A DNA stretch of 64,000 nucleotides from Branchiostoma floridae (lineage: Eukaryota; Chordata; Leptocardii; Amphioxiformes; Branchiostomatidae), in NCBI RefSeq assembly GCF_000003815.2, contig NC_049985.1, positions 811,936 through 875,935 on the forward strand, read 5' to 3'. Below, one piece after another: positions 20,480 to 31,977 of the stretch. A program made the position numbers and the translations under genes. The stretch's first letter is position 1. Each line of letters opens with the position of its first letter. The notes beneath the pieces were generated by a model. It searched no databases, was not told the origin of the DNA, and saw nothing but the letters and a program-made list of their open reading frames with translations.

Positions 20480-21150
20480 AGAGTCTTGACTTGAGGAAAG
20501 TCTGTGCCCTGGAACTCACAGTTTCTCCATGAACCTGCAAATTAAATAAATCAACCTGGTATGGGTCCATTCACTTCAGTCTGTGACATGTGTTGGAAAG
20601 AAGTTAAAGGGCTATCAAAGAATGGCAAAATAACAGCAGTTACTACTTCAGAAAATTGAATGTTTTAAGTATTACACCTGGTAAGACCTAACAGAGACAG
20701 AGGGAAAGTTTGTATCTTGGAACACTCTCCAAGTTTCTACCTGAACCTGCAAATCAACTAAATGAACCTGGTCTGTCACATCTGTTTGGAGGAATTGAAA
20801 GGTCTAACAAAGATTGGCAAAGTAACAGCAGGAACTAATTGAACTAGAAAAGTGAATATAAAATATTACGCGGTAAGATCCAATATGAAAACAGAGACAG
20901 ATGGAAAGTCTGTATCTTACTATTCTTAATCTTATAAAACACACATGTAGTTTCTCCCTGACCCAGCAAATCAGTTCTGTTTATTATCAGGCACTATGGC
21001 CCATATGGACAGACAATTGACAGTACATTTAAAAGAAAGAACAATAATCTACTGTTTAAAATCAAAAATACAGGACAAATGAAATAAATGAACCTTGTAT
21101 GGCTACAGTCTGTCACATCTAATTGAATGAAGTTAAGGCATACTGTACAC
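20480..21150. repeat. Degenerate ~220-bp tandem repeat, about 3 copies
   Basis: Ordered words GGAAAGT-TGT-CTTGGAACAC, AGTTTCT-CCTGAACCTGCAAAT, AAATGAACCTGGTATGG, TCTGTCACATCTG, GAA-TTAAAGGTCTA-CAAAGAATGGCAAA recur near 20497, 20702 and 20900. The third copy is interrupted at about 20967-21080 by unrelated sequence. Confidence 0.6.
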
Positions 21151-21410
21151 CAGAGGAGAATGTGGTAGTTTTGCCAGTAATATTTTTCTGAATCCCAAAA
21201 TGTAACACTAACAGTACTGTATCAGCCACTTGATATTGAACTTGGGAGCATTTGCATTCAGTTCAACTCAAGTCATCCTCTTAGTAGCATTATATACAGC
21301 ATTAACCACCCCCAGATGAATCACAGCCAGGTGTATTTGTTCATCTGTGATTAATTTTTACAGACTTAGTTGATTTTGTGTTAATAAAAGATGTGATCTT
21401 TTAGAAAATA

Positions 21411-21618
21411 CTGTAAATGGATTTAAGTTCGCGGGGATTTAATTTCGCGGTAGCGGGGACAAGGACTTTTCGCAGTGGTTTTAATTTCGCGGTAACACCA
21501 TAGACTGCAGTCTAATACCATAATAGAAAAATGTTCGCGGTGGTTTTAAGTTCGCGGTGAAGTGGTGACCGTGAAAACCGCGAACATTAATCCACCGCGA
21601 ACATTTCTGCATTTACAG
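21411..21618. mobile_element. TTCGCGG-rich MITE with TA target duplication
   Basis: CTGTAAATGGATTTAAGTTC at the left, TTCTGCATTTACAG at the right, TA on both sides. Five TTCGCGG/CCGCGAA words inside. 208 bases; same family as 4375 and 31770. Confidence 0.88.
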
Positions 21619-21924
21619 TAGCACTCTACTCTGGATAGTATGCCTTTAAAAGCAGACTAACAGATGACTGATGCCTGTAACACACAGTGGTGAGGTGTGT
21701 TCTAGTACCTGCATCAGTTAGAGGTAATGGGTGCTGGAGGCAGCGTTGTTTGCGGATTATTGAACAGATGATTATCAGGCTTTGATCACCGTGCTGTCAA
21801 AAACCGCAGGGTGAAACTTTATTTCCCTGCCGTATTTCCTGTCCTGATGGATTGGCATGGAAGGACACCTGTGGTACTCAGGAAGCTTCGTAACATTGGT
21901 TAGGTCCCCTCAGTTCATTATTGT

Positions 21925-22228
21925 TTTGGGTGCATCTATGTATGTGTGTGTGTTTGTATTTCCGGATGTTTTTCGGGTCAGTATATCTCATGAACCTCTT
22001 GATGGATTACGATGATATTTGGTTTGTGGGTATGTGGTTAGGTGCTGGGAAGAAAAAGGTCAAAGTTGATTTTGGGCCGCCTAGTATGTGACCTTTGTAC
22101 TGCAGCAGAACTTCCATTTTTTTGAATCTTTTTATGAGTTTATCTTCTAGTATAGCATTTCTTTTCCTGTCCTTTTTTTTGGCTATTACACAATGTAACA
22201 ATTTAAACTGTATCTACGGACATTACGT
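21925..22228. repeat. Interspersed repeat related to 43418-44776
   Basis: TATGTGTGTGTGTTTGTATTTC, ATATCTCATGAACCTCTTGATGGATT, GATATTTGGTTTGTGGGTA, AAGTTGATTTTGGGCCGCCTAGTATG, TTTGTACTGCAGCAGAACTTCC follow the same order as 43460-43616. Its right part is interrupted by the element at 22229. Confidence 0.6.
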
Positions 22229-22614
22229 CAGAGTCCTCCTCAGAGGATGGAATAACGGAGGCCCTCCACTATACTCCTAGCCCAGCTCCACTATACTAAT
22301 TTTGAAATCTAGTGTGTTTCTTCCCTATTTTCTTGGTTAGTTTTGCTAAAATTGATGAAAATTCATGTATTTTTGTGCCAAGTGGCATCACTTTTCCAGT
22401 CGGCATTGTCTGCAAAAACTTGTGAATGGGCGATTATCAAAACAATAGTCGTTTTGCCATTTCACAACAAAGAACTATTATTTATTATACTTGTTAGTAT
22501 TTGACACCCCCTGTCATTGAAAAATACACCAATTTTCATGACAGCGCAGCTCGTTGGTTCGTGTTATTTTTGCCAGCCCCTCCACTATACTAAAAAATTC
22601 TGGGGAGAACTCTG
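22229..22614. mobile_element. CAGAG-ended element, CTCCACTATACT subfamily, perfect 6-bp TSD
   Basis: Starts CAGAGTCCTCCTCAGAGGAT, ends TTCTGGGGAGAACTCTG. A perfect TTACGT lies on both sides (22223-22228, 22615-22620). The word CTCCACTATACT occurs three times (22265, 22287, 22580), near both ends. No coding capacity. Same architecture as the CAGGG elements with a different repeated word. Confidence 0.8.
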
Positions 22615-22620
22615 TTACGT

Positions 22621-23100
22621 TGTTAGTGTGTTGGTAGTCAGACTTATAGTTGTTAGGCGGCTGGCTGAGCCACTAAGCCCCTAGTAACCAAATAGCCTTT
22701 CCCTAGCAACCGCGTGGTGTGTGTTTGCTCCATAGCCGGCTAACCTGTGTGTAAGTACTCCTATTAATCTGTATCAACGAGGTGTCGATACCCCTGGCTC
22801 ATTACAAGTCCTGGACACTATATGCTTGTTAGTGGAGAGAGCTAAGCAAATGGTACAACACGATTAGGGTAATAAATTGGGCCATTCCAATTAATTTCCT
22901 TAGTTGTTTGGTATCTAAATGTATGTGTGATTTGGGGATATAGGAGAATTCTTTCTTCAATACAAGTAGCGTAGTAAAGCAGGCCATTCTACTCTATATT
23001 CTTGGTTGTTGGAAATTTAGTAAGTATGATGATTTGGGAATATAGGAAAAGTCAACCAATATGCGCAACCAACTTGTACCTACATGTACTTTCCTTACAT
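22621..23100. other. Intron sequence, MITE-end fragments only
   Basis: Diverged fragments such as GGGCCATTCCAATTAATTTCCTTAG (22879) and CAGGCCATTCTACTC (22980) recall the GGCCACACC MITE ends. No exon. Confidence 0.4.
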
Positions 23101-23175
23101 TTCGATGTCTCTCAGACACCGGCCTTACTCAGAGCTTCTGACTGGAGGAAGGCGTCTGAGAGACATTGAAAGGTT
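23101..23175. repeat. Imperfect 30-bp inverted repeat, hammerhead-motif relatives
   Basis: TTTCGATGTCTCTCAGACACCGGCCTTACTCAG (from 23099) and CTGGAGGAAGGCGTCTGAGAGACATTGAAA (23141-23170) are inverted copies. Each arm, read outwards, is related to the CTGAGGA-hairpin-GAAA sequence at 8541. Possibly the joined termini of one retroelement family. Confidence 0.55.
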
Positions 23176-24059
23176 TAGAAAGTGAGTAGAATTTGGTTTT
23201 GAAAAATAATTCTACCAACCTGATGAAATCATTTTGGGATATAATGATTTTGACAAGAGGACAAAATACAGGAAGGCTGGGAGGTAAAATTACATCTAAC
23301 ATAACAGTAACTTGAGTAAGATACAACTTAGGTAGTAAATTAGGCCTTTCTAATTCATTCCCTCGGTTGTAAGACATTTTAAAGTATACTAACTTGACAA
23401 GAGAACAAATTGAGCCAAAAGGGATAGAAGGCAAAACTGCACCTAACCAAATAGTAAAATAGAACTTAAGTAGCGAATTAGGCCATTCTGAATCATTTCT
23501 GGGTTCTTGCCAACTTTTTAAAAAGTAGAATTTCAACATCAAGTCTCAGGACATCCTTAAGGACAAAGGTCTGAGAGGAAATCATGAATCTGGCAATATT
23601 TGAACTGATTCAGGTATTCAATGTGAAGTAGGCTGTGTGTACTAAGCAAGGACACAGATTTTTCTTTCCTGTTGATCTTCCAGACGAGCATTATCCGCCA
23701 AATTAGCTTGGAGTGGCCCGAAGGCATGTAAGGCTCGTGTGGGCTAATGTGTGCACCTCACGGATCATCGGGCACGAATATCCAAATGTCACCCTGTTTG
23801 TTTTGCATACCTGGCAGAACAGGAAGATCAAACGTATCCACTGTTGTTCGCTGACGTACCCGCGACGTCATCTCATTTGTCACTGCTGCCGACACCACGC
23901 AACCCACGGCGTACAACACCGCCATAAAAGGAATTCCCAGTCCACGGAAAACTTCTGTCAAAACAATTTTCTACGTAGGAAATTTGCACAACTGGTTATT
24001 TTAAACTGGCCTTTTGTATGGCCCTCCTCCCACCTTTTTAGCCACGTAATACTATAATA
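23176..24059. other. Intron sequence with MITE-end remnants
   Basis: Two diverged runs at 23195-23420 and 23440-23545 share AATTAGGCC-TTCT-AATCATT-C and TAGTAAATTAGGCC words of the GGCCACACC MITE family. The 23690-23960 part is more GC-rich and unique. No coding exon. Confidence 0.4.
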
Positions 24060-25490
24060 GCGCACATAACAATGTAAAAGAGTCACCAGTCAGCAAACAA
24101 CTTGATTTCTGTCAAAACAGATTCCTACTGACTGATACTTATGTTTGATTCTCAGTCGCCTTCTTTTCAGTTATGCCAATTGTTCTAGTAACTGTGCACA
24201 CGGTAATATAAAAGGAATTCCTAAATATCAACCGAAAATTTGATTTTCTAATGACAGGTACAAGTAAAACTATGTAATTCTCAATTTCGCCTTCATTCTG
24301 TGTGCCAATTGTGCTAGTAGCTGTGCACACGACAATATACTTTATTAAAGAAATCCCCTAAATATGATAAATTAATCAACCGAAAGCTTGATTATCTCCT
24401 GACGGGTACAAGTGAGTAATTCCGTCCTTCATTCACCTCTGCCAGTGCATTGTGCTAGTGTCCGTGCACACAGCAATATAAAGGAATCCCAAATCAACCG
24501 ACAACTTGATATCAGTCCAAACAGGTTTCTACCGTACAACTGATAATTCCTGGCAGCATTGTGTGTCTCCTCCCACTGTTTCAGTTCTGCCAATTGTGCT
24601 AGTACTTTTAACTGTGCACACAGCAATATAAAGGAATCCCTAATCAAGGGACAACTTGATATCAGTCCAAACAGGTTTCTACAAACTGATAATTCTCGGC
24701 AGCATTGTGTGTCTCCTCCCACCTTTTCAGTTTTGCCAATTGTGCTAGTACCTTTAACTGTGCACACAGCAATATTATAAAGGAATCCCAAATCAACCGA
24801 CAACTTGATATCAGTCCAAACAGGTTTCTACGGTACAACTGATAATTCTCGGCAGCATTGTGCGTGTCTCCTCCCACCTTTTCAGTTCTGCCAATTGTGC
24901 TAGTACTTTTAACTGTGCACACAGCAATATAAAGGGATCCCTAATCAAGCGACAACTTGATATCAGTCCAAACAGGTTTCTACAAACTGATAATTCTCGG
25001 CAGCGTTGTGTGTCGCCTGCTACCTTTTCAGTTCTGCCAATTGTGCTAGTACTTTTAACTGTGCACACAGCAATATAAAGGAATCCCTTAATCAACCAAT
25101 AACTTGATGTCTGTTCAAACAGGTTTCTGTGGTAGGTCTGATAATTCTTGGCCACATTCTGTGTGCCTCCCACCTATTGAGTCCTGTTAATTGTGCCTGT
25201 GGTGGCACAGTCCTGACTTGATACCTGTTACTATAATATATCAGTTCAAACAGGTTCCTAAGGTATAACTGATAATTCTCGGCAGCGTTGTGTGTCTCCT
25301 CCCACCGTTTCAGTTCTGCCAATTGTGCTAGTACTTTTAACTGTGCACACAGCAATATAAAGGAATCCCTAATCAAGTGACAACTTGATATCAGTCCAAA
25401 CAGGTTTCTAGGTACAACTGATAATTCTGGGCAGCATTGTGTGTGTCTCCTCCCACCTTTTCAGTCCCACTAATTGTGCCTGTGATGGCC
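24060..25490. repeat. ~150-bp tandem repeat array, 9-10 copies
   Basis: Repeating order: TTTTCAGTTCTGCCAATTGT, GCTAGTACTTTTAACTGTGC, ACACAGCAATATAAAGGAAT, CCCTAATCAA-CGACAACTTG, ATATCAGTCCAAACAGGTTTCT, AACTGATAATTCTCGGCAGC, ATTGTGTGTCTCCTCCCAC. Central copies are >90% alike; the outer ones more diverged and of 128-155 bp. Minus-strand frames of 86-124 codons are artefacts that change frame from unit to unit. Confidence 0.92.
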
Positions 25491-26170
25491 CAGTCCTGAC
25501 GTCAGCAGGGGGCCCGCGAGGCAGCTGTGCCAGCCCAGTTCAGTGGGTTAGTGTATGATGTGTGTGTGGACAGCGTAACCCGCGCGCCCCACCGCTGACG
25601 TAGGTCTGTGTGCATACATCACAACCTGCTGCATGCCAGCAAATCCCTCTCTTCCCACTAATCCCAAGTGCACATGAATAAGTAACAGGCACGCTCCATT
25701 CCTGTACGGGGGGGCAAGCCGACGAGACATTGTCCTAATCAGTTCATCCTGCTGAAACGGAAACTTCATTGTAACGGCGGTGCTTTCTTTCTCCTGTAGG
25801 AAATTCACAGCAATCTTTTAACACCTCCTGTGAACTTGCTTAAGTAACGAAGAAAGGCCGTACAATTGAGACCCCCCTATAGGTATGTGGTTACTGGATT
25901 GAGCCTGCCTGGGACACAGTCCAGGTAGCTGTTGAAAGAAATCCTGTGACAAACTGCCCTGAGCGACTCCCAAATCTGTGGACGGAGGGTTTGTTTACAG
26001 AGACAGGAGGAGCCATTATCTGTGTGCGGGTTACCAGGTCAGTAAATCACTCTGATGGAGGATTTCCCTTCGGTTTCCATGTTCAACACCGGAGGCTGTG
26101 AAATATTCATGGGGAATCTCGTCTGCGTAACCGCCAGTGTGTCAGGCGTGTTTAAAGCTGCGTAGAAACA
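25491..26170. promoter_or_regulatory. GC-rich unique island, candidate regulatory element
   Basis: Sequence turns unique and CpG-containing (CCGCGAGGCAGCTG, AACCCGCGCGCCCCACCGCTGACG) right after the repeat array and stays complex to about 26170. No exon with splice sites and homology could be made. Regulatory role is inference. Confidence 0.22.
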
Positions 26171-28199
26171 AGACAACGTGCCTTACGTGCTCTTGAGATG
26201 TATTCTTGCCTTGTATGTTCTTGAAATTCGATTCGGAACTAGAATTGATGAATTTATGGGAATGCATATGTTAAGAGGGGGTTTTGTTGCTTGTAGGAAG
26301 GTCAAAATATTAGAAGCATTCTGTGTTGATAATCATATCACAGGTCCAAGTAGAGAACTTGAATGTCTTTTGGCCACTTGGGATTTAAGAAAGCCATGAC
26401 CTTCCTCAAGGTCAAGGTATCTTGGGAGGAATGGCACCCAACCGTGCCCTAAACTCTGTTATGACCCCAAGTACAGGCCTGGTAATAAGACACAAATCAT
26501 GTAGAGTTATAAATGGCCCGTGGATGTAATATGATACCCAGCGCAGGCCTGAACCTTGGCGTGCGTCCATGAAGAGAAAGTGGTGGTAAGTCTGGCAGCT
26601 TTGTTGTCCTGTGAGTCACACTATTGTTGACAAGATTAGACAAGGCATGCAGGCTGTTGGGTCAGTGCCAGGACACTTCAGAAGGCTAGCTGTGAAATAG
26701 TCTGAAGTGTGACAGTGTTTTCTCCTGATACTCTAACTTGGCAGGGTGTTTGCTCGTAAAAAGAAACAGAGTCTTCAAATATTTTCAGCTGCGTACACAA
26801 AGTGATTGTCTTCAGTTTTAAATTTGTGGACTATAACTATAAGCATCATGCTAAAGTGCCAGTTATAAAAAAGTGTAACATTGACAGTTTCTCTCATACT
26901 TTCTTATTTTTTATTTCATTCACCTGCATTTATTGAGCATTAGACAATAAGCACTTTTGCTTATGTACATCATGTACTCAAAATAACATAAAATAATATT
27001 TGACAGTCAAAATTAACAAAGAGGACTTAAATATTACAATTATTATTATAATAGTAACATCCTTACACTTGCAAGATACAAAAGCCGACTACAGCTTAAA
27101 ACTTCTGCAGTTTTTATTCTGCACATTTTTACATATACTTCTCTACTGTTAATTGAGTCACACCAAATAAGTGTTTCCCATGTATAACTACTGCACTACA
27201 GAGAATTGTTTGAACCAATGTTTCAACCATGCATGTAAAGCACAAAATAGAACCACTGCAAAGGCAGATGTATTTACAGCACAGTTGATGTCCAGAGTAG
27301 AGTTGAGTTGTTGTGTTGCTGTGTATTTTTACAGCACCCTCCTCAGTAGGGAGGTTTTAATGACACACATTCACTCGTAGCCAGTCTGCTGGTACGTTTC
27401 CATGGTAATGTTGTTATGCCGTCGTCTCTGGAGCGGGCGGCTTGTTTTGATGTTGTAGTGCAGAGGGTCTTCAGTCTTTTTGAACAAATACCCTGGATTT
27501 TATTAGAACAGAGGAAAGCTCTTGACATTTCCATTTGTAGGAGCTTGGTACTTTCTCTGACATGTTTGCATATTTAGCAGGAAATTAGAATATACCATGT
27601 TTTCTGGATTAAAGTGTGTACCCCTGATTCGGGGGAAATGTGCAATGGAAAAACTCAGCCGATCTTGACAAAATTTCCATAAAAACGTTTAAGTTTTAGT
27701 GTTGTAGAACCATCACAATGAGCCCATTCTGAAAGTGCAATTGGAGGATATTTACTGAAAATTTCATGACAGTTACGGCATGTTTATCACATCCAGAAGA
27801 GCAATTATAATGTAGGAGATGTTAACTGACATTTTTATTAGTGTAACAGGGATACTTTCTTTCTTACAAGTACTGCCAGTGTTGTATGTTACAGCCTTAC
27901 ATTTTGTAGTATTTTGTATATTTATGTCACGAATACAACAATTAACAATGGTTTTGTATTTGTTAGATAATCTTATGTTTAACATTAATCACATTCAAAT
28001 CAGTTGGAAGCATGTTTTGCGAGCATGTTTTTACTTGCATTACATTTACAGCGTTACCTTCACACTTATCAGTGAACCTTATTGCCTATCAAGTTGTTGT
28101 TGTCAAATTTTCATGTTCGCTTTCACAATGTTTTTCACGTTTATCGTATTCACATCAGCTACAGATGGTTGCGTTTATTATCATTTTTATTGGCATAAC
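26171..28199. other. AT-rich intron sequence, nothing recognised
   Basis: Unique, T-rich on the plus strand. Frames of 60-144 codons here (largest 27819-28253) are hydrophobic because of T-rich composition and show no domain or splice context. Confidence 0.5.
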
Positions 28200-28450
28200 A
28201 GCCCTACTTTGACACTTATCCCCCCTCCTGCCAGGCGAGTGACCGGCTTGTAAACTGGGTCCCGTCGGTTCATGCAGGTGTTCCTATAGTTGATCACCAC
28301 CGATCGCTGCCCCCATTTTTCCTCCTGGCTTGTTCCATCAGGACCGTTTGATGAAGTAAGCAACGCCCGGCCTATTGATCATGATTCTCTCCGCTCCGAT
28401 AATCAGCACTTGTCATCGCCAGTTTGAAACACATGACGGAAATGTGTTAT
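28200..28450. promoter_or_regulatory. GC-rich unique island
   Basis: Short repeat-free block with GATCACCACCGATCGCTGCC and CCGATAATCAGC-type words, in sharp contrast to the AT-rich flanks. Candidate conserved noncoding element, by composition only. Confidence 0.22.
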
Positions 28451-29419
28451 TATACGGCCTCTTAAAGTGGGCAGTTCTGGTACACATCCTTTCAAACTGT
28501 CATAAATATTTATAAAATACTATCATGTGATATAGTCATAATCTTCTCCATCTCTAATTTTCATCTTCATGAAATAGAGACATATTGTTTTTGCATAATT
28601 TCTTCTTTGTCTCCTTCCAAACGAGGTCAATGACCTTGATCTGTTCCGTTGTCTCCATGGTTACTGGTATGGAGGATGTGGTGTTCAGTTACATTATGTA
28701 GCAAGTGGCAGGACTTGGATACTAACCAGAGGTTTTGATTATATGAGATATTATGATTTTATGTGTTTGAGTTAGAATAAATAGATCAGTAGTTTGTTTA
28801 AAAGCCTACATTTGCAGACAATGTTAAAGTAAACATTGTATTTGCTTGTAATTCAAGCCATTTTAGTTTGTTACCATGATACGTTGCTTTCAGTGTTGTT
28901 GCAAGAATGTTATAACATTGCATCATTGCTGTGCTATTTCATGTAGTGTGAAGTCGTTGGCTTAGAAATATAGGACTGCTAGATGATGTTAGGATTATTT
29001 CTGCTCATTATTTTCTACCCAGTTTATGAATCAATTAGCGTCTCTGTTTAGGCCTGTTGTACCTTTCTTTCAAGTTGTTTTGGTATTACAGTTGAAAGGT
29101 GTTCCAGGAATTATCAAAAGAATGTTGTGAGGTGAAGAGATTGCTTTGAAAACAAAGTTGTGTAATGAAGCAAGGATGGCATGTATACCTTACCTTACGT
29201 AAGTCAGTCTGCCATTATACTATAACTTATAGCATTTCAGAAAAAAACAAAATACCAGAAAGCAAAGAATTCTCAGAATATACGTGTACCAAGAGCATTG
29301 AAGAAAATACTTTTTTATTTTATTTTTAAAACCACTGTTGTAATAGTGTCTGGTCAATTCAATAAAACTGCTTTCATCAAAATCAAAACAAGTTACGTTG
29401 ATGGAAAACACGATCAATT
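28451..29419. other. Intron sequence, nothing recognised
   Basis: AT-rich and unique; no exon. Confidence 0.4.
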
Positions 29420-30180
29420 CCCGGCCCTGTGGCCCGCCCGTAAAGTCGTTACCGCGTCCTTTCTCTCTGATTGGGAAGCCACACGTAAAAGGGCCAACCC
29501 TTCGTCCCCCCCCGTAATTGAATGATATTTGCGGTAATAGAGTTATTAATAATTCGTAATGAAATCTTCGTCAACCCACTACAACCCTCTCCCATCATGC
29601 TTAGTGGGCGGATCTGGACATCCATCGCGGTGAATTGCCGGGATTGAATCGGTATCGCTGGGATTGAACGTTGAGTTAGCCACGGCTGTCCCCGTCCCCC
29701 CCAGTCAATAATAATATTGCTGCAGCCTTGATTTTTATGTTCACTGAGAGGGAGGGGGGGGGGGGATATAAAATCAATACACCATTTGGATGCAAAACAC
29801 TCGCAAACGGCAACGGAAAGGAGGGCAGTAACTCTGCAGAGCGTCACGGTCGGGCAAACAGACCTTTCCTCCATTCCTCATTTCCTATTCATTAAATTGG
29901 TTGTTGTCATTACGGGAATGGCCGGCACGGGTCTCGCGCCGCGCCCCGCGGGATCAAACCCGGCAGAAAATAAAGCGCACCGTCTCCGCCCCGCTGGTCG
30001 GACAAGCGGAGCAGACCTTTTACGGAATCCCGGCCCGTGAACCCGCGGTTTTCTCCCGCGGATTGCGGGCTCAGCCCAATTGGCCCTGTGTGCCGCTGGT
30101 TAAAACCCGCGGCCTTGAGGAAAGCAAGCTGCGGACTTTACCGGCCGTTTTTCAGCCCGGATTTGTGTTGAATCTGGCTG
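29420..30180. promoter_or_regulatory. Composite AT-homeobox / CpG-rich island, candidate enhancer
   Basis: The left half (29500-29570) is dense in TAAT words (GTAATTGAATGATA, GTTATTAATAATTCGTAATG), typical homeodomain sites. After a G-rich run at 29750-29765, the right half (29920-30130) is CpG-rich with GCGCCGCGCCCCGCGGG and CCCGCGGTTTTCTCCCGCGG. Overlapping frames on both strands have no domain. The block is unique within the window. Regulatory role is inference. Confidence 0.32.
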
Positions 30181-30821
30181 CATATTGACAGCCTGGTTAG
30201 TATACTGTATGGTGGGCCGGTGAAGTACAGTTGAAGGTTGTTAGTACAGTGGTAACTTGGGACAACATCTTAAAACATATATTAATGATATCTCTGATTT
30301 ATTTACATTGTCTTTATTTAGGAATCTCTTAGTAACTTGGGTGCTCCCCTCAGTTAACTTGGTACTGATGTCCAAGGTCCCTTACAATATAATAAAATTA
30401 TTAAAAAAGAATACTAAGTTGAACATAGGATTGACTGAATTATAACTTGACAAATTTGTCTTAGTTGATATACGTTGTATGTAAATATCTGTAATATGTT
30501 CTTATGAAAACAGGTCAAGACCTGAGGTTCTACTGGCAAAATAAATAAAAGACCAACTGTCTTACACTTAGTAAGCTGTCATTCCATGGTACTGGACGAA
30601 TTATGTGCAGGGTAGGCTGCATTTCTCATTTCCTTAAGGCCTCTTCTGAGAATCTCCTCCCAGTCTCCTATGGCCTGCAGGTCACTGCCATTTCCTTCCT
30701 ATCACCTTAATCCCTACTTAATGCTCACCTGTGCTCACCTGTGCTCACCTGTGCTCAGCCCATAGCCGTGCAGATTAACCTCAACCTTTCTCAGTGATTA
30801 AGTTCTGAGGCATCGGCCTAG
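30181..30821. other. Intron sequence with a LINE 3' end
   Basis: 30510-30552 (AGGTCAAGACCTGAGGTTCT ... GGCAAAATAAATAAAAG) matches the 3' end of the LINE fragment at 40500-40560 (GATCTGAGGTATTCCCTGGTAAAATAAATAAAC), plus strand. A GCTCACCTGT triplet repeat is at 30723-30757. Confidence 0.5.
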
Positions 30822-30850
30822 TCAGGGTTCCAGCTAGTGCATTTTAGCGT
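30822..30850. mobile_element. End fragment of a TAGCGTA-type CAGGG element
   Basis: CAGGGTTCCAGCTAGTGCAT followed by TTTAGCGTAA equals the terminus of the element at 54143-54234 read from its other end. No matching right end here. Confidence 0.45.
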
Positions 30851-31052
30851 AAATATGTGATCAAATGAATGATTAGATGAAGGATTGAAGGAAGGAACCA
30901 ACGTACAGATGAAATAAGAACTTGTGTAACACTTGTCCTAGTAAGTGTCAAGTTTGGTGAGAGACATCAAGCTCTAATTTCCTATAGGCCTCTTCTGAGA
31001 ATCTCCTCCTGGACTCCTATGCCCTGATGCAGTGGAACCATATCACTGTTCA

Positions 31053-31395
31053 CAGTGCCCGAAATACTTTTTTCAGCCAGGTTGTCCAAGTGGCAACCTG
31101 AGTCAAAAGCCAGGTTGCGCCATCAGCATTTCAGGTTGCCCCACTATTAAGTTGTTACTTTTTTCAAATCAGCTACTTATCCATTATCTTTTCTTCCAGA
31201 TATATTGTAACTATGTAATATGTTTTATGTTATCAAAAAAAATATACAAAAGCTTATGCATGTAGGTGGAGGAAAAGCAGTGTTCCAACTGCAAAATTTC
31301 AGGTTGCGCAATGTGCAACCTGTGTTTAAAACCAAGTTGCGCCAAGCAAAATGAGGTTGCATTTTCAAGTGGGCAAGTGGGTATTTCGAGCCCTG
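31053..31395. mobile_element. CAGTG/CAGGG-ended element, AGGTTGC subfamily, perfect 5-bp TSD
   Basis: Starts CAGTGCCCGAAATAC, ends GTATTTCGAGCCCTG. A perfect GTTCA flanks both sides (31048-31052, 31396-31400). AGGTTGC / GCAACCT words recur about 8 times, close to both ends (31079-31142 and 31302-31362); the middle is AT-rich. 343 bases, non-coding. Confidence 0.88.
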
Positions 31396-31769
31396 GTTCA
31401 TAGATGAACACTAACCTTTCTCAGCCTTTTGGCTCCACTGAATTGGCCTAGTGGGTTGAGTATGCGATGGCCACGTATTCAACCCCCCACCTAGTCATCA
31501 GCCCCCCACCTAGTCATCAGCCGTTAGCCAAAGATTACCCAAAGGGTAAAGACTCTGTTACCACTCAGCGCATAGTCTACAGGGAAGGAGTTTGGATATG
31601 GATCACATTACACTCTCCACATCCAGTATCCTGGCCCCCTGCCGTAGTGCTTACTTAGCTGTGCGGCCCAAGGGCTGTAGAAACAATCTCTCACTGGAAG
31701 TGGTGTGGTATAGTCCATGGACAGCTAGTCAGTGCCCTCCAGCCAATAATTCTTGATGAGAGGGAAATA
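31396..31769. repeat. Probable SINE-like repeat with GGCCCAAGGGCTGT 3' part
   Basis: CTCAGCC-TTTTGGCTCCACTGAATTGGCCTAGTGGGTTGAG, a doubled CCCCCCACCTAGTCATCAGC (31485-31520) and GCTGTGCGGCCCAAGGGCTG TAGAAAC (31659-31684). The last part also occurs at 13017-13080 and 32178-32235. Short-range promoter boxes are not convincing, so the class is uncertain. Confidence 0.45.
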
Positions 31770-31977
31770 CTGTAAATGCAGAAATGTTCGCGGTGGATTA
31801 ATGTTTGCGGTTTTCGCGGTGACCACTTCATCGCGAACTTAAATCCATCGCGAAAATTTGTCTCATATTGTATTAGACTGCAGTCTATGGTGTTACCGCG
31901 AAATTAAATCCACCGCGAAAAGTCCTTTTACCCGATACCGCGAAATTAAATCCCCGCGAACTTAAATGCATTTACAG
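31770..31977. mobile_element. TTCGCGG-rich MITE with TA target duplication
   Basis: CTGTAAATGCAGAAATGTTC to CTTAAATGCATTTACAG with TA on each side. 208 bases, the same length as the copy at 21411 but in the opposite orientation. Confidence 0.9.

Noticed and set aside
24429-25376. Overlapping minus-strand frames of 86-124 codons
   Set aside because: Satellite-like 150-bp repeats read in shifting frames; no family resemblance.
27819-28253. 144-codon frame rich in hydrophobic residues, looking like a membrane protein
   Set aside because: T-rich intron sequence gives Phe/Leu/Ile/Val by composition; no start context, splice signals or homology.
31051-31057. CACAGTG heptamer resembling a recombination signal or Transib/RAG-type terminus
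   Set aside because: The CA belongs to the GTTCA target duplication and CAGTG is the element end; there is no nonamer, and other family copies end in CAGGG.
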